This document shows positions 1 through 8,486 of a DNA stretch of 64,000 nucleotides, in pieces (position 1 is the first letter of the stretch; every line of letters begins with the position of its first letter). The notes below the pieces were generated by a model, which was not told where the DNA came from, did no database searches, and saw only the letters and a program-made list of their open reading frames with translations. The stretch comes from JAAFJM01 sp964529175 (GTDB lineage Bacteria > Bacteroidota > Bacteroidia > UKL13-3). Made by a program: the position numbers and the translations under genes. The stretch lies in the NCBI GenBank assembly GCA_964529175.1, contig CAZGVO010000001.1, forward strand, positions 310,001-374,000. The letters are read 5' to 3'.

Positions 1-1002
1 AATTACTTTTCCTTGTTTGGCTTTTTTAACCACATTGAAGCTTTGTTTGCTTAATTGTTCCCATAATTTGTTTTTGTAATTAAATACATCAACTCCATTG
101 GTGCCGCAGGCAATAAAAATATTTGGTGCCACCTTTTCAATACACGATCTATAACCTGAAGGCTTAGAGCCAATTTCTTCGTACATAGCGTTTACACCAA
201 TCTCATCAAAATTTTTGTAACAAACGCTGTCTTTTAAAAAATCGCCACCCACCGCAAAAAACGATTTGTTATGCCTAACCAGCGAAAATGCTCCTTTTGA
301 AGTTGCACCTTGCTGAATATTAAGTCCTGAGCGAATTGATTTGGTATAAGGCGAAGTAAAATAATAAAAACTAGAAGAACTGCCTCCACTTACAAAACCA
401 AATTCGCTTTTACCCCAACACCTAATAGAAGTGCCACTTGCCGCAAATACCGCCTCACCACTCATGGCTTTAGGTGTAATATTTCTATCCATTTGTTTCC
501 AATTAGCTCCACCATCAATAGTATGTAGCAATAAAAAATGGTTTTTAATGGGGTCGCCAACTATTACACCACGGGTTTTATTCCAAAAGTCCATTCCATC
601 TAAAAACACTGCCGAATCCATGTTTTTGTAAACTTCTTCCCATGTATTGCCTCCATCTTCGGTTTTTAAAATATAGGCAGGCGTGCCGCTGCTAATCATA
701 ATGGCTTCCTTTTCATCAAAGGCTTCTATATCTCTAAAATCGCTTTTGCTGTAATCGGGCAATTGCGTAAAAACAAAAGTTTTACCACCATCCACACTTT
801 TGGCAAAAGTACCTTTGCTGCCACTAACCCAAATTACAGAATCGTTTACTACACTCAAGCCCCTAAACGATGTTTTACTTAATTCAACCCCACTTCCCAG
901 TATAAATGTATTACTATCAATTAATTGCACCGAATATTGCGCAACTAACTTTTGACCAATTAACCACAACAAACCCAACGCAACCACTTTAATTTTATTC
1001 AT
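1..1002 (-). CDS. YCF48-like / BNR-repeat beta-propeller protein, C-terminus cut off by window edge
   Basis: The reading frame starts at an ATG at 1002 on the minus strand and stays open to base 1, so 334 residues are visible and the C-terminus is missing. The N-terminus has a hydrophobic stretch (VVALGLLWLIG) ending in LVAQ, consistent with a signal peptide. Asp-box repeats of the form S/T-x-DGG-x-T/N-W/F recur (VDGGKTF, EDGGNTW, IDGGANW), and DFW and SVIWVSGS-like strands match the YCF48/BNR propellers that Bacteroidota secrete. Such proteins are often annotated as oxidoreductases or photosystem-stability-like proteins, but I see no catalytic motif, so the function is unknown. It is divergent from the amidohydrolase gene, with about 215 bases between them. 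Confidence 0.8.
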   Translation of the reverse strand, partial: MNKIKVVALGLLWLIGQKLVAQYSVQLIDSNTFILGSGVELSKTSFRGLSVVNDSVIWVSGSKGTFAKSVDGGKTFVFTQLPDYSKSDFRDIEAFDEKEAIMISSGTPAYILKTEDGGNTWEEVYKNMDSAVFLDGMDFWNKTRGVIVGDPIKNHFLLLHTIDGGANWKQMDRNITPKAMSGEAVFAASGTSIRCWGKSEFGFVSGGSSSSFYYFTSPYTKSIRSGLNIQQGATSKGAFSLVRHNKSFFAVGGDFLKDSVCYKNFDEIGVNAMYEEIGSKPSGYRSCIEKVAPNIFIACGTNGVDVFNYKNKLWEQLSKQSFNVVKKAKQGKVI

Positions 1003-1217
1003 AGCACCAAATAAAACCGAATGTTGTTAAAAGATAAAATTTTACCTGTTGATAACCTAAAAATCAGTTTTAATGTTGATACGAAGCAAGACTTCAACTC
1101 CCAACTCTATTTTCCCATCTCTCAAATCTCAACTCCCATTTCTCAAAACCAAAAACCCATCATTGTCAGTTACAAAATTTTCATATATTGCTCTTCGTTT
1201 CAGCTAACTATTATTAC

Positions 1218-4200
1218 ATGAAAAATACTTATAAAACACTTATTTTTTCTTTACTTACCTATTGCATTTTGCCAATTACCTATTGCTTATTGCCAACTAA
1301 TTCATCGGCTCAAGAGGCAAATCCCGTTAATGGACCACGCAATATTAAGCCCAATTATTTTGCATTTACCAATGCCACTATTTTTATTGATGGAAGTAAA
1401 AAATTAACCAATGCTACTTTAATAGTAAAAGATGGTATTATTGAAAATATAGGTAACGGAATTACCATTCCTGCCGGGGCTAAAGTAATTGATTTAAAAG
1501 GCAAATTTATTTACCCTTCGTTTATTGATTTGTATAGTAATTATGGTATAAACTATACCAATACCGCCAAAGGAAATGAACAATACAAAACCAACAGAAA
1601 GGGTGCTTATGCTTGGAACGATGCCATAAAAGCCGAGTTAAACTCAGTAGATTATTTTAGCTACGATGAAAAAAAATCAAGCCAATTAATGGAAAGCGGC
1701 TTTGGCATGACACTTTCGGCTGTAAACGATGGTATTAGTCGCGGAACAGCAGCTTTGGTTTTAACCGGAAACAATAACGAAAACGAATTGGTGATTTTAC
1801 CAAAAGCCACAGCAGGATTGAGTTTAAATAAAGGTAGTTCGGTGCAAGATTATCCAAACTCGTTAATGGGCAGCATTGCTTTATTGCGCCAAACCTATTA
1901 CGATGCAAAATGGTACAAAACTCAAAATACGGAGAAAAATTTAACCCTTGAAGCTTTTAACAATGCCTTGGCTTTACCAACTATTTTTGAGGTGCACGAT
2001 AAACTTTCAATTATGCGTGCGCACAAAATTGCCAAAGAATTTAACACTAATTATATTGTAAAAGGTGCTGGAGATGAATACCAGCGCTTAGCCGATATAA
2101 AAGCTACCAATAGCAGCTTAATTATTCCAATTAATTTTCCAAAACCTTACGAGGTAGAGGATGTATTTGATGCCAATTATGTAAGCACTGCCGATATGAA
2201 ACATTGGGAGTTAGCACCTGCCAATGCCAAGTTTTTAGCCGAAGCCAATATTAATTTTGCTATAACCAGTTATGGTTGTGCCGATGCAAACGAATTTTTA
2301 AAAAACCTACGCAAAGCAGTGCAATATGGCTTAAGCGAAACAGCCGCTTTAAATGCTTTAACTAAAATTCCTGCGCAATTAATCAATGCAAACACATTGG
2401 CTGGAAGCCTTGAAAAAAACAAATTGGCTAACTTTTTTATCAGTAATAAATCCATTTTTGAAAAAGATGCCATTATTACAGAACATTGGGTAAAAGGTAA
2501 AAAAACAGAAATAAACGCATTGCCCGAAAACGATTTAAGAGGCAAATACCAAGTAAGTTTAAAAGGATTTAACAATTATATTTTAAAAGTAGATGGCGAT
2601 GCTAATAAACCCACCTTTACACTTTTGGGAACCGATACTTTAAAAGCCAATATTTCATTGCAAAGCAATATGATAAACATGGTTTTTAAAGCTGGTAAAA
2701 AATCGAGCGAAAATATTCGCATTAATATTTGGGTAGATAAAACTGAAAATATGAATGACACCAATAAAGTAAAAGTACTGAACGGACAAGCACAATTAGC
2801 CGATGGTAGTTTTACAAATTTCAGTGCTAGTTTTTTTGAAAACATAAAACTTGAAAGTAAAAAAACTGATTCTATTCCAGCTTTGAGTTTGGGCAATATT
2901 ACTTATCCGTTTACTGATTATGGTTGGACGGTAAAACCCGTAGCAGAAACCATCATTTTTAAAAATGCTACTGTTTGGAGCAATGAAAAAGAAGGTATTA
3001 TGGCTGAAACCGATGCAGCCATTAGCAACGGTAAAATTATAGCCGTTGGCAAAAACTTAAGCATTGCCAATGCTAAAATAGTGGATGCCACAGGCAAACA
3101 CTTAACCAATGGAATTATAGATGAACACTCGCATATTGCAATTACCAGAGGTGTTAACGAATGCTCGCAAGCAGTAACTGCCGAAGTTCGCATTGGAGAT
3201 GTGGTTTATAGTGAAGATATTAATATTTACCGTCAATTGGCTGGTGGAGTTACCTCAGCTCAGCTTTTACATGGTTCGTGTAACCCAATTGGAGGGCAAA
3301 GTGCCTTGATAAAATTACGTTGGGGAGCTGCTCCTGAAAGCATGAAAATAGAAGGTGCTGATGGATTTATAAAATTTGCTTTAGGCGAAAATGTTAAACA
3401 AAGTAATTGGGGAATTGAAACCAATCGTTATCCGCAAACCCGCATGGGCGTTGAACAAGTGCTGTATGATGAATTTATTAGAGCCAGAGCTTATGAGAAA
3501 AAATTAAAAGAAAATCCAAACATTACCCGCAAAGATTTAGAGCTAGATGCCATTATTGAAATATTGAATAAAAAACGATTTATAAGCTGCCATAGTTATG
3601 TGCAAAGTGAAATAAATATGTTGATGCACGTAGCAGATAGCATGGGTTTTAAAGTAAACACATTTACCCACATTTTAGAGGGTTATAAAGTAGCCGATAA
3701 AATGAAATTACATGGTGTAAGTGCCAGTACTTTTGCCGATTGGTGGGCTTATAAATACGAAGTAATTGATGCCATTCCTCACAATGCGGCCATTATGCAA
3801 AAAATGGGTTTAAATGTGGCCATTAATAGCGATGATGCCGAAATGGGTCGTAGGTTAAACCAAGAAGCCGCAAAAATTATTAAATATGGAAATATCAGTG
3901 AAGAAAATGCATGGAAAATGGTAACCTTAAATCCAGCCAAAATGCTTCATTTAGATAATAAACTAGGAAGTATTAAAGTAGGAAAAGATGCAGATTTAGT
4001 GCTTTGGACCAACAATCCATTAAGCATTTATGCCAAACCCGAAATGACTTTTGTGGATGGAATTTGTTATTATAGCATTGCTCAAGATGAAGTGTTACGT
4101 GCCAATATTCAAGCTGAACGCCAACGTTTAATCAATAAAATGATTGCAGCCAAACAAGCAGGCGAAAAAACAGAACATAAAGTGAGCTTTATTGACGAAA

Positions 4201-4220
4201 ACTACCACTGCGAAGACTAA
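1218..4220 (+). CDS. Two-module amidohydrolase family protein, secreted
   Basis: This is a 1000-residue protein with two amidohydrolase (metal-dependent TIM-barrel) modules. The upstream in-frame ATG at 1188 would add ten residues before a clear signal peptide, so I chose the ATG at 1218 (MKNTYKTLIF, cleaved near SSAQ). The C-terminal module (about residues 575-970) keeps metal-ligand motifs: GIIDEHSH, CHSYVQSE, FTHILEG and NSDDAEMG, with GKDADLVLW at the end as in imidazolonepropionase-type enzymes. The N-terminal module (about 40-430) has the fold-typical opening, but YPSFIDLYSNYG replaces the usual FIDxHxH, so it is probably non-catalytic. The substrate is unknown; peptide or cyclic amide is plausible. 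It appears to be monocistronic. Confidence 0.85.
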   Translation: MKNTYKTLIFSLLTYCILPITYCLLPTNSSAQEANPVNGPRNIKPNYFAFTNATIFIDGSKKLTNATLIVKDGIIENIGNGITIPAGAKVIDLKGKFIYPSFIDLYSNYGINYTNTAKGNEQYKTNRKGAYAWNDAIKAELNSVDYFSYDEKKSSQLMESGFGMTLSAVNDGISRGTAALVLTGNNNENELVILPKATAGLSLNKGSSVQDYPNSLMGSIALLRQTYYDAKWYKTQNTEKNLTLEAFNNALALPTIFEVHDKLSIMRAHKIAKEFNTNYIVKGAGDEYQRLADIKATNSSLIIPINFPKPYEVEDVFDANYVSTADMKHWELAPANAKFLAEANINFAITSYGCADANEFLKNLRKAVQYGLSETAALNALTKIPAQLINANTLAGSLEKNKLANFFISNKSIFEKDAIITEHWVKGKKTEINALPENDLRGKYQVSLKGFNNYILKVDGDANKPTFTLLGTDTLKANISLQSNMINMVFKAGKKSSENIRINIWVDKTENMNDTNKVKVLNGQAQLADGSFTNFSASFFENIKLESKKTDSIPALSLGNITYPFTDYGWTVKPVAETIIFKNATVWSNEKEGIMAETDAAISNGKIIAVGKNLSIANAKIVDATGKHLTNGIIDEHSHIAITRGVNECSQAVTAEVRIGDVVYSEDINIYRQLAGGVTSAQLLHGSCNPIGGQSALIKLRWGAAPESMKIEGADGFIKFALGENVKQSNWGIETNRYPQTRMGVEQVLYDEFIRARAYEKKLKENPNITRKDLELDAIIEILNKKRFISCHSYVQSEINMLMHVADSMGFKVNTFTHILEGYKVADKMKLHGVSASTFADWWAYKYEVIDAIPHNAAIMQKMGLNVAINSDDAEMGRRLNQEAAKIIKYGNISEENAWKMVTLNPAKMLHLDNKLGSIKVGKDADLVLWTNNPLSIYAKPEMTFVDGICYYSIAQDEVLRANIQAERQRLINKMIAAKQAGEKTEHKVSFIDENYHCED
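1255..1296 (+). repeat. 21-bp imperfect tandem duplication inside a signal peptide
   Basis: Two 21-base copies at 1255-1275 and 1276-1296 differ at only two bases. Both have the form TTACCTATTGC..TTGCCAA. In frame they encode TYCILPI followed by TYCLLPT, forming much of the hydrophobic core of the amidohydrolase signal peptide. Confidence 0.8.
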
Positions 4221-4340
4221 ATACAATTCATAAAATCAATAAAATAATATGAATTAGATCTAAGTAAGATGATAAAATTATGCATTAATTAAAACAAAAG
4301 TATAAAAATGCATAACTCTAAAATGTACATTCCATTAATA

Positions 4341-4445
4341 GCGCGCGTAGGGCCGGCAAAAAAGCGGGCCTGCCCAAGCCTGCGGGTGGAAGCATTTTTT
4401 TGCCTTGATTTTTTGTTTCTTTTTCATCTAAGGAAAAAGAAAGAA
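4341..4445. repeat. GC-rich intergenic repeat-like element with hairpins
   Basis: The gap between the amidohydrolase and dioxygenase genes is AT-rich except for about 50 bases at 4341-4390 that are strikingly GC-rich (GCGCGCGTAGGGCCGGC, GGGCCTGCCC). A T-run, TTGCCTTGATTTTTTG, follows, then a stem formed by TTTCTTTTTC at 4416-4425 and GAAAAAGAAA at 4433-4442. The abrupt composition change and the hairpin resemble interspersed elements found between genes in Bacteroidota genomes. It may also terminate the amidohydrolase transcript. Copy number cannot be judged from this window. Confidence 0.55.
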
Positions 4446-4499
4446 GAAAACATTGCATGACCAAAAATTCAATAAATAATATGGTAAATTTTTATTTCC

Positions 4500-5375
4500 A
4501 TGAATAGAAAATCATTTTTAAAACTACTCACTTTTACTCCATTTATAGGAAACGCTATGAACTTAAACGACTTTGAAAATATAGTTGGTACCAAAACCAA
4601 CAGCGATAAAATGCCCATTTTATTTGTAGGACATGGAAACCCCATGTATGCAATTTCGGAAAACAAATACAAACTTGCTTGGCAAGAAATAGGCAAAAAA
4701 CTAAGCGCACCAAAAGCCATTTTATGTATATCGGCTCATTGGCTTACACGCGGAACATCAGTAACAATGGTCGAAAAACCTAAAACCATTCACGATTTTG
4801 GAGGTTTCCCAAAAGAGTTATTTGAAGTACAATATCCAGCACCGGGCGCAGTAGATTATGCTAAAATGGCTATCAAAGCTGTACATTCTACACCCGTACA
4901 CGAAGATTTTGAATGGGGATTGGATCATGGAGCTTGGTCGGTACTAATGAATATGTATCCAAAGGCTAATGTGCCTGTTTTTCAAATGAGTATAGATTAC
5001 CACCAAACGCCACAATACCATTATAATTTGGCCAAAGAATTAGCCTCATTGCGCAGCAAAGGCGTTTTAATTGTAGCAAGCGGAAACGTAGTTCATAATT
5101 TAGGAAAAATAAAATGGGGTGCCGATGAAAAACCTTTTGATTGGGCAGTAGAATTTGACGAATTGGTTAAGAAAAGCATTGAAACCAACAACCCGACTCC
5201 ATTAATTGAATACCAAAAACTAGGAGCCATAGCCACTTTGGCCCATCCAACTAACGACCACTATTTACCATTAATGTACACCTTAGGCTTGCGCGACAAA
5301 ACCGATAATTTTCAGTTCTTTAACGATTCGTTAGACATGGGTTCACTTAGCATGCGAAGTGTAATTTTTAGTTAA
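4500..5375 (+). CDS. ygiD: 4,5-DOPA extradiol dioxygenase-like protein (LigB/DODA family)
   Basis: This 291-residue protein belongs to the class III extradiol ring-cleavage dioxygenases that use non-haem iron or zinc. Diagnostic segments are PILFVGHGNPMYAI with the metal-binding His, CISAHWLTRGT, IHDFGGFPKELFEVQYPAPG, WGLDHGAWSVL, VPVFQMSID, IVASGNVVHNLG and THPT-like AHPTNDHYLPL. The order and spacing match YgiD. The first 19 residues (NRKSFLKLL...) look like a remnant or weak Tat-type leader (RK rather than RR). The alternative start at Met20 (4557) would give the usual cytosolic family length. The physiological substrate is not known; catecholic compounds are likely. Confidence 0.85.
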   Translation: MNRKSFLKLLTFTPFIGNAMNLNDFENIVGTKTNSDKMPILFVGHGNPMYAISENKYKLAWQEIGKKLSAPKAILCISAHWLTRGTSVTMVEKPKTIHDFGGFPKELFEVQYPAPGAVDYAKMAIKAVHSTPVHEDFEWGLDHGAWSVLMNMYPKANVPVFQMSIDYHQTPQYHYNLAKELASLRSKGVLIVASGNVVHNLGKIKWGADEKPFDWAVEFDELVKKSIETNNPTPLIEYQKLGAIATLAHPTNDHYLPLMYTLGLRDKTDNFQFFNDSLDMGSLSMRSVIFS

Positions 5376-5418
5376 TTGTACAATAAAATTCATATAGCTT
5401 AATAGCATTAAATGAACC

Positions 5419-5426
5419 TATATTTG
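5419..5426 (+). promoter_or_regulatory. Bacteroidota-type -7 box upstream of the FAH-family gene
   Basis: TATATTTG matches the TAnnTTTG -7 consensus exactly, 30 bases before the ATG at 5456. No TTG sits at the ideal -33 distance, so this is a one-box prediction. Confidence 0.5.
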
Positions 5427-5455
5427 CCCGATAAATATTACACCTACATTTTAAT

Positions 5456-6460
5456 ATGAAATTAGTAACTTATATACACAATAAAACCTCTCAATTAGGT
5501 ATCATTCACGAAGGTAAAATTTGGAACTTAAAAGATTTAGATGCTTCGTTTCCTGATAAAATGCGCAAATTTTTATTTGCTGGCGAACAAGTAATGGATA
5601 AAGCTAAAAAATGGGATGCACAAATTAAACTAGGCAAAGTAGATAAACCTTTTACTTTAGAAGCCGATGTGGTATTAGAAGCACCCGTTCCCCAACCTAC
5701 TTCGTGCCGCGATGGATATGCATTTAGACAACACGTAGCTGCTGCGCGCAGAAACCGTGGTGTACCAATGATTGAAGAGTTTGACCAATACCCTATTTTT
5801 TATTTTACCAACCATAATGCCATCCAAGGACCCGGTGTAATTGACTGCATGCCCGATCATTTTCAAAAGCTTGATTTTGAACTAGAAGCAGCCATAGTTA
5901 TTGGTAAAAAAGGTAGAAACATCAAGGCTAGCGAAGCTGATGAGTACATAGCAGGTTATATGATTATGAACGACATGAGCGCCAGAACATTGCAAATGGA
6001 AGAAATGTTGTTAAACCTTGGGCCAGCAAAAGGAAAAGATTTTTCAACAGTAATAGGACCATATTTTGTAACACCTGACGAACTAGAACCATACAAAGTT
6101 CCTGCAAAACCAAACCACGTAGGAAATGCTTATAACTTAAACATGAAATGTTGGGTAAATGGCGTATTGGTAAGCGAAGGTAATGTAAGCGATATGGACT
6201 GGACTTTTGCCGAAATAGTAGAACGTTGCGCGTATGGAGTTGATATTTTACCTGGCGATGTAATAGGAAGTGGAACTGTAGGAACAGGCTGCTTTTTAGA
6301 ACTTAATGGAACAGGTTTATTAAACGATAAAAACTTTAAACCACAATGGTTGCAAGATGGAGATGTGGTAGAAATGGAAATTACCGGCTTAGGCAAACTG
6401 AGCAATACCATTAAAAAAGTAAATACCGATTTTTCTATTTTAGCCTTAAAAAAGAAATAA
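5456..6460 (+). CDS. Fumarylacetoacetate hydrolase family protein
   Basis: This 334-residue enzyme belongs to the FAH fold, which cleaves or hydrates C-C bonds of acylpyruvate-type substrates in aromatic amino acid and related catabolism. The C-terminal catalytic domain contains DFELEAAIVIGKKGRN (acidic metal-binding residues), AGYMIMNDMSARTLQ, GPAKGKDFSTVIGPYFVTPDEL and GSGTVGTGCFLELNG. The N-terminal 70 residues form the short FAH N-domain (KLVTYIHNKTSQLGII). It follows the extradiol dioxygenase after an 80-base gap with its own predicted -7 box. An aromatic ring-cleavage enzyme next to an FAH hydrolase suggests related catabolic roles, but that is inference. The exact substrate cannot be assigned. 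Confidence 0.85.
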   Translation: MKLVTYIHNKTSQLGIIHEGKIWNLKDLDASFPDKMRKFLFAGEQVMDKAKKWDAQIKLGKVDKPFTLEADVVLEAPVPQPTSCRDGYAFRQHVAAARRNRGVPMIEEFDQYPIFYFTNHNAIQGPGVIDCMPDHFQKLDFELEAAIVIGKKGRNIKASEADEYIAGYMIMNDMSARTLQMEEMLLNLGPAKGKDFSTVIGPYFVTPDELEPYKVPAKPNHVGNAYNLNMKCWVNGVLVSEGNVSDMDWTFAEIVERCAYGVDILPGDVIGSGTVGTGCFLELNGTGLLNDKNFKPQWLQDGDVVEMEITGLGKLSNTIKKVNTDFSILALKKK

Positions 6461-6488
6461 AAAAAGACCCATAATTGGTCGAATTTAG

Positions 6489-6546
6489 AACCACATTTTA
6501 TATAGAAACATAGGTTAAAAGCCATGATTTTATGTATTATGTGGTT
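6489..6546. repeat. AACCACAT...ATGTGGTT imperfect palindrome, copy 1
   Basis: AACCACAT at 6489 is mirrored by ATGTGGTT ending at 6546. The interior, AGAAACATAGG and similar, resembles the second hairpin at 9940-9999. Both lie between convergent genes. It could act as a bidirectional terminator or be a dispersed palindromic repeat. Confidence 0.55.
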
Positions 6547-6571
6547 TTTTATTTTACGGAAAACTGATGCC

Positions 6572-6835
6572 ATTGCAGGCGTCCTCACCTGCAATTATTA
6601 GCTTTATTCTAATTTATTGATTTTGGCAATGACGCAAACATCGGCTAGAAACACTATTGATAGACAATAATCCCGTAGGGATTTACTTATGGTAGCACAT
6701 TGTTTCATATAAAACCAAAGCCCTGTAAGGGCGACCTTATTTCTTCACGTGACAGAAATTTCACTTGTAATAATTTGCTTTATATAAATTTATTGATATT
6801 GTCTAAGACGCCAACATCGGCTGGAATCTCTCATT
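6572..6835. repeat. Composite of short palindromes framed by a 52-bp direct repeat
   Basis: No gene is visible in the 451 bases between 6461 and 6911. The stretch holds a hairpin ATTGCAGG/CCTGCAAT (6572-6595) and a 52-base segment at 6601-6652 that recurs at 6777-6828 with 42 of 52 bases identical. Two small palindromes lie between the copies: ATCCCGTAGGGAT at 6670-6682 and GCCCTGTAAGGGC at 6720-6732. The arrangement looks like a patchwork of REP-like elements. A 67-codon open frame across it is not convincing as a gene. Confidence 0.65.
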
Positions 6836-6848
6836 TTACCATAATAAA

Positions 6849-6879
6849 AAAGGCTGTCATTAAAAAAATGACAGCCTTT
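6849..6879 (-). terminator. Intrinsic terminator of the fasciclin gene
   Basis: AAAGGCTGTCAT at 6849-6860 pairs perfectly with ATGACAGCCTTT at 6868-6879 around a 7-base A-rich loop. On the minus strand the stem is followed by a T-rich run. It lies about 30 bases past the fasciclin stop codon. Confidence 0.8.
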
Positions 6880-6911
6880 AATCTTACAAATAAACAACTA
6901 TAAATTTGATA

Positions 6912-7475
6912 CTAGCCTTTTGGCGTTACTACTGCATCAATTACATGTATTACACCATTTGATTGATACACATCGTAAATAGAAATATTTGAAGTATTTC
7001 CATTTTCATCTTTTAGTACAATATTGTTTTCGCCATTCATCATAGCCATTAAAGTACCGCCACTTACTGTTTTTAAAGAGGCTACGCCATTACCTGCTTT
7101 TATTAATTTACGCAACTCTTTAGCATCAATTTTACCCATTACCACATGGTAAGTTAATATTTTAGTTAAAGTAGCTTTGTTTTCAGGTTTTACCAAAGTT
7201 TCAACTGTGCCTGCTGGCAATTTTGCAAAGGCTGCATTGGTTGGTGCAAATACGGTAAACGGACCTTTGGTTTTTAAAGTTTCTACTAAACCCGCTGCTT
7301 TTACTGCTGCTACTAATGTGGTATGGTCTTTTGAGTTTACTGCATTTTCTACAATATCTTTTTTAGGATACATAGCCTCGCCACCAACATTTATTACATT
7401 TTGAGCCATTAAATTACTTTGTGATAAAGCAAAAATACTTACCACCATTGCTACTGTTTTGATTACTTTTTTCAT
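6912..7475 (-). CDS. Fasciclin (FAS1) domain protein, secreted
   Basis: This 187-residue protein has a signal peptide (MKKVIKTVAMVVSIFALSQS, cleaved after LMAQ) and a single FAS1 domain. The two conserved FAS1 segments are present: H1 (GPFTVFAPTNAAFAKLP) and the later LTYHVVMGKID...VHVIDAVVTP. FAS1 domains mediate adhesion or matrix interactions; stand-alone bacterial ones are periplasmic or extracellular and their ligands are mostly unknown. No lipobox Cys is seen, so it is predicted soluble. It is divergent from the haem-binding-domain gene and ends in a strong intrinsic terminator, so it is likely a single-gene transcript. Confidence 0.9.
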   Translation of the reverse strand: MKKVIKTVAMVVSIFALSQSNLMAQNVINVGGEAMYPKKDIVENAVNSKDHTTLVAAVKAAGLVETLKTKGPFTVFAPTNAAFAKLPAGTVETLVKPENKATLTKILTYHVVMGKIDAKELRKLIKAGNGVASLKTVSGGTLMAMMNGENNIVLKDENGNTSNISIYDVYQSNGVIHVIDAVVTPKG

Positions 7476-7484
7476 TTTGTTTGA

Positions 7485-7512
7485 TTGTTTTTAAATTATA
7501 TATTTATATTTG
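7485..7512 (+). promoter_or_regulatory. Promoter TTG-N17-TATATTTG for the haem-binding-domain gene
   Basis: TTG at 7485-7487 and TATATTTG at 7505-7512 are 17 bases apart, matching the Bacteroidota sigma-70 promoter form. It is followed by a leader of about 70 bases before the ATG at 7587. Confidence 0.65.
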
Positions 7513-7586
7513 ATAGCAGCACTTACGTAACCTTTTGAAAAAGGGTTTTAAAAGGTTTGTCATAAAATAAATTACAATTCATTCTA

Positions 7587-8066
7587 ATGAAAAAAATAAA
7601 CTTTAAAAAAATAGGCATTGCACTAGCAGCCATTTTAGTAATTCTTCAATTTATAAGACCAACCAAAAATGAAGGAACAGCATTAACCGAAAACGACATT
7701 TCACATGCCATAAATGTTCCTACTGATGTGCAACAAATATTAGAAACAAGTTGCTATGATTGCCATAGCAACCATACTACTTACCCTTGGTACACCAATA
7801 TTCAACCTATTGGACTTTGGATGCAGCACCATGTAGATGAAGGCAAAGAAGAATTAAACTTTTCGGAGTTTAAAACTTATAAATTAAAACGCCAAAAACA
7901 TAAGTTGGAAGAAATAGCCGAGCAAGTAAATGAACACGAAATGCCTTTAAGCTCCTATACTTTAATTCATAAAAATGCTGCTTTAACTCCAGAGCAAATA
8001 ACGCTTTTGGCTAATTGGGCTAATGCAGAGTTTGCCAAAATAATTGTTCCAACCGAAACCAAATAA
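7587..8066 (+). CDS. Haem-binding domain protein (single CxxCH)
   Basis: This 159-residue protein has an N-terminal membrane segment (IGIALAAILVILQFI) followed by a domain with CYDCHSNHTTYPWY. That is a CxxCH haem c attachment motif within the Haem_bd family arrangement (CYDCHSN, YPWYxxIQPIGxWMxxHVxEG). The C-terminal ALTPEQITLLANWA resembles cytochrome c ends. The protein is probably anchored in the inner membrane facing the periplasm, with an electron-transfer or redox-sensing role; no partner enzyme is adjacent. The P-loop gene begins only 6 bases downstream, so the two are probably cotranscribed from the promoter at 7485-7512. Confidence 0.85.
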   Translation: MKKINFKKIGIALAAILVILQFIRPTKNEGTALTENDISHAINVPTDVQQILETSCYDCHSNHTTYPWYTNIQPIGLWMQHHVDEGKEELNFSEFKTYKLKRQKHKLEEIAEQVNEHEMPLSSYTLIHKNAALTPEQITLLANWANAEFAKIIVPTETK

Positions 8067-8072
8067 CCTTTA

Positions 8073-8483
8073 GTGCAAAGCAAAGCATTAATCTTATTAC
8101 GAGGATTGCCAGGCGCGGGCAAAAGTAGTTTAGCCAACCTACTAAGCGAAGAAGGAAAATATCCTGTTTTTGCCATTGACGATTATTTTACCAATAAACT
8201 AACTGGCGAATACTGTTTTGATTTTAGTAAAAACTATTTGGCATACCAACAGTGTGAAAATTTAACTGAACAAGCCATGAGAGAAAGCACACCAAAGGTT
8301 TTTGTAGATAATGCTTTTACCTTAAATTGGGAAATGGAACCTTATTTTAAACTAGCTGCCAAATACCAATATTTGCTTTATGTAATCACTGTTGAAAAAT
8401 ACCATGACAACGAAAATATTCATGATGTAAGCAAAGAGCAATTAGAAAAAATGGCCGCTAAGTACAAAGTAAAATTGCTTTAA
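8073..8483 (+). CDS. Small P-loop ATPase / nucleotide-kinase-like protein
   Basis: This 136-residue protein starts with GTG at 8073, 6 bases after the previous stop. Its Walker A motif is LLRGLPGAGKSSLANLL near residue 10. FAIDDYF follows, then DNAFTLNWEMEPYFKLA and an LYVITVEKY strand. This layout matches the short zeta-toxin/N4BP2-like kinases (AAA_33 type), which phosphorylate small substrates or RNA ends. No antitoxin-like gene accompanies it, so a toxin role is not supported. No ATG lies upstream of the P-loop, so GTG is the best start. The substrate is unknown. Confidence 0.75.
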   Translation: MQSKALILLRGLPGAGKSSLANLLSEEGKYPVFAIDDYFTNKLTGEYCFDFSKNYLAYQQCENLTEQAMRESTPKVFVDNAFTLNWEMEPYFKLAAKYQYLLYVITVEKYHDNENIHDVSKEQLEKMAAKYKVKLL

Positions 8484-8486
8484 TTA

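Noticed and set aside
1021..1221. 66-codon open frame before the amidohydrolase
   Set aside because: Its composition is low complexity, repeat-like (CTCCCA-type) sequence and it overlaps the amidohydrolase start.
6700..6903. 67-codon open frame on the plus strand
   Set aside because: It runs through palindromic repeats and the fasciclin terminator and has no protein-like features.
8073..8483. Zeta-toxin-type toxin gene
   Set aside because: No antitoxin-like partner is present and it is probably cotranscribed with a haem-binding-domain gene, so only a kinase-like call is kept.
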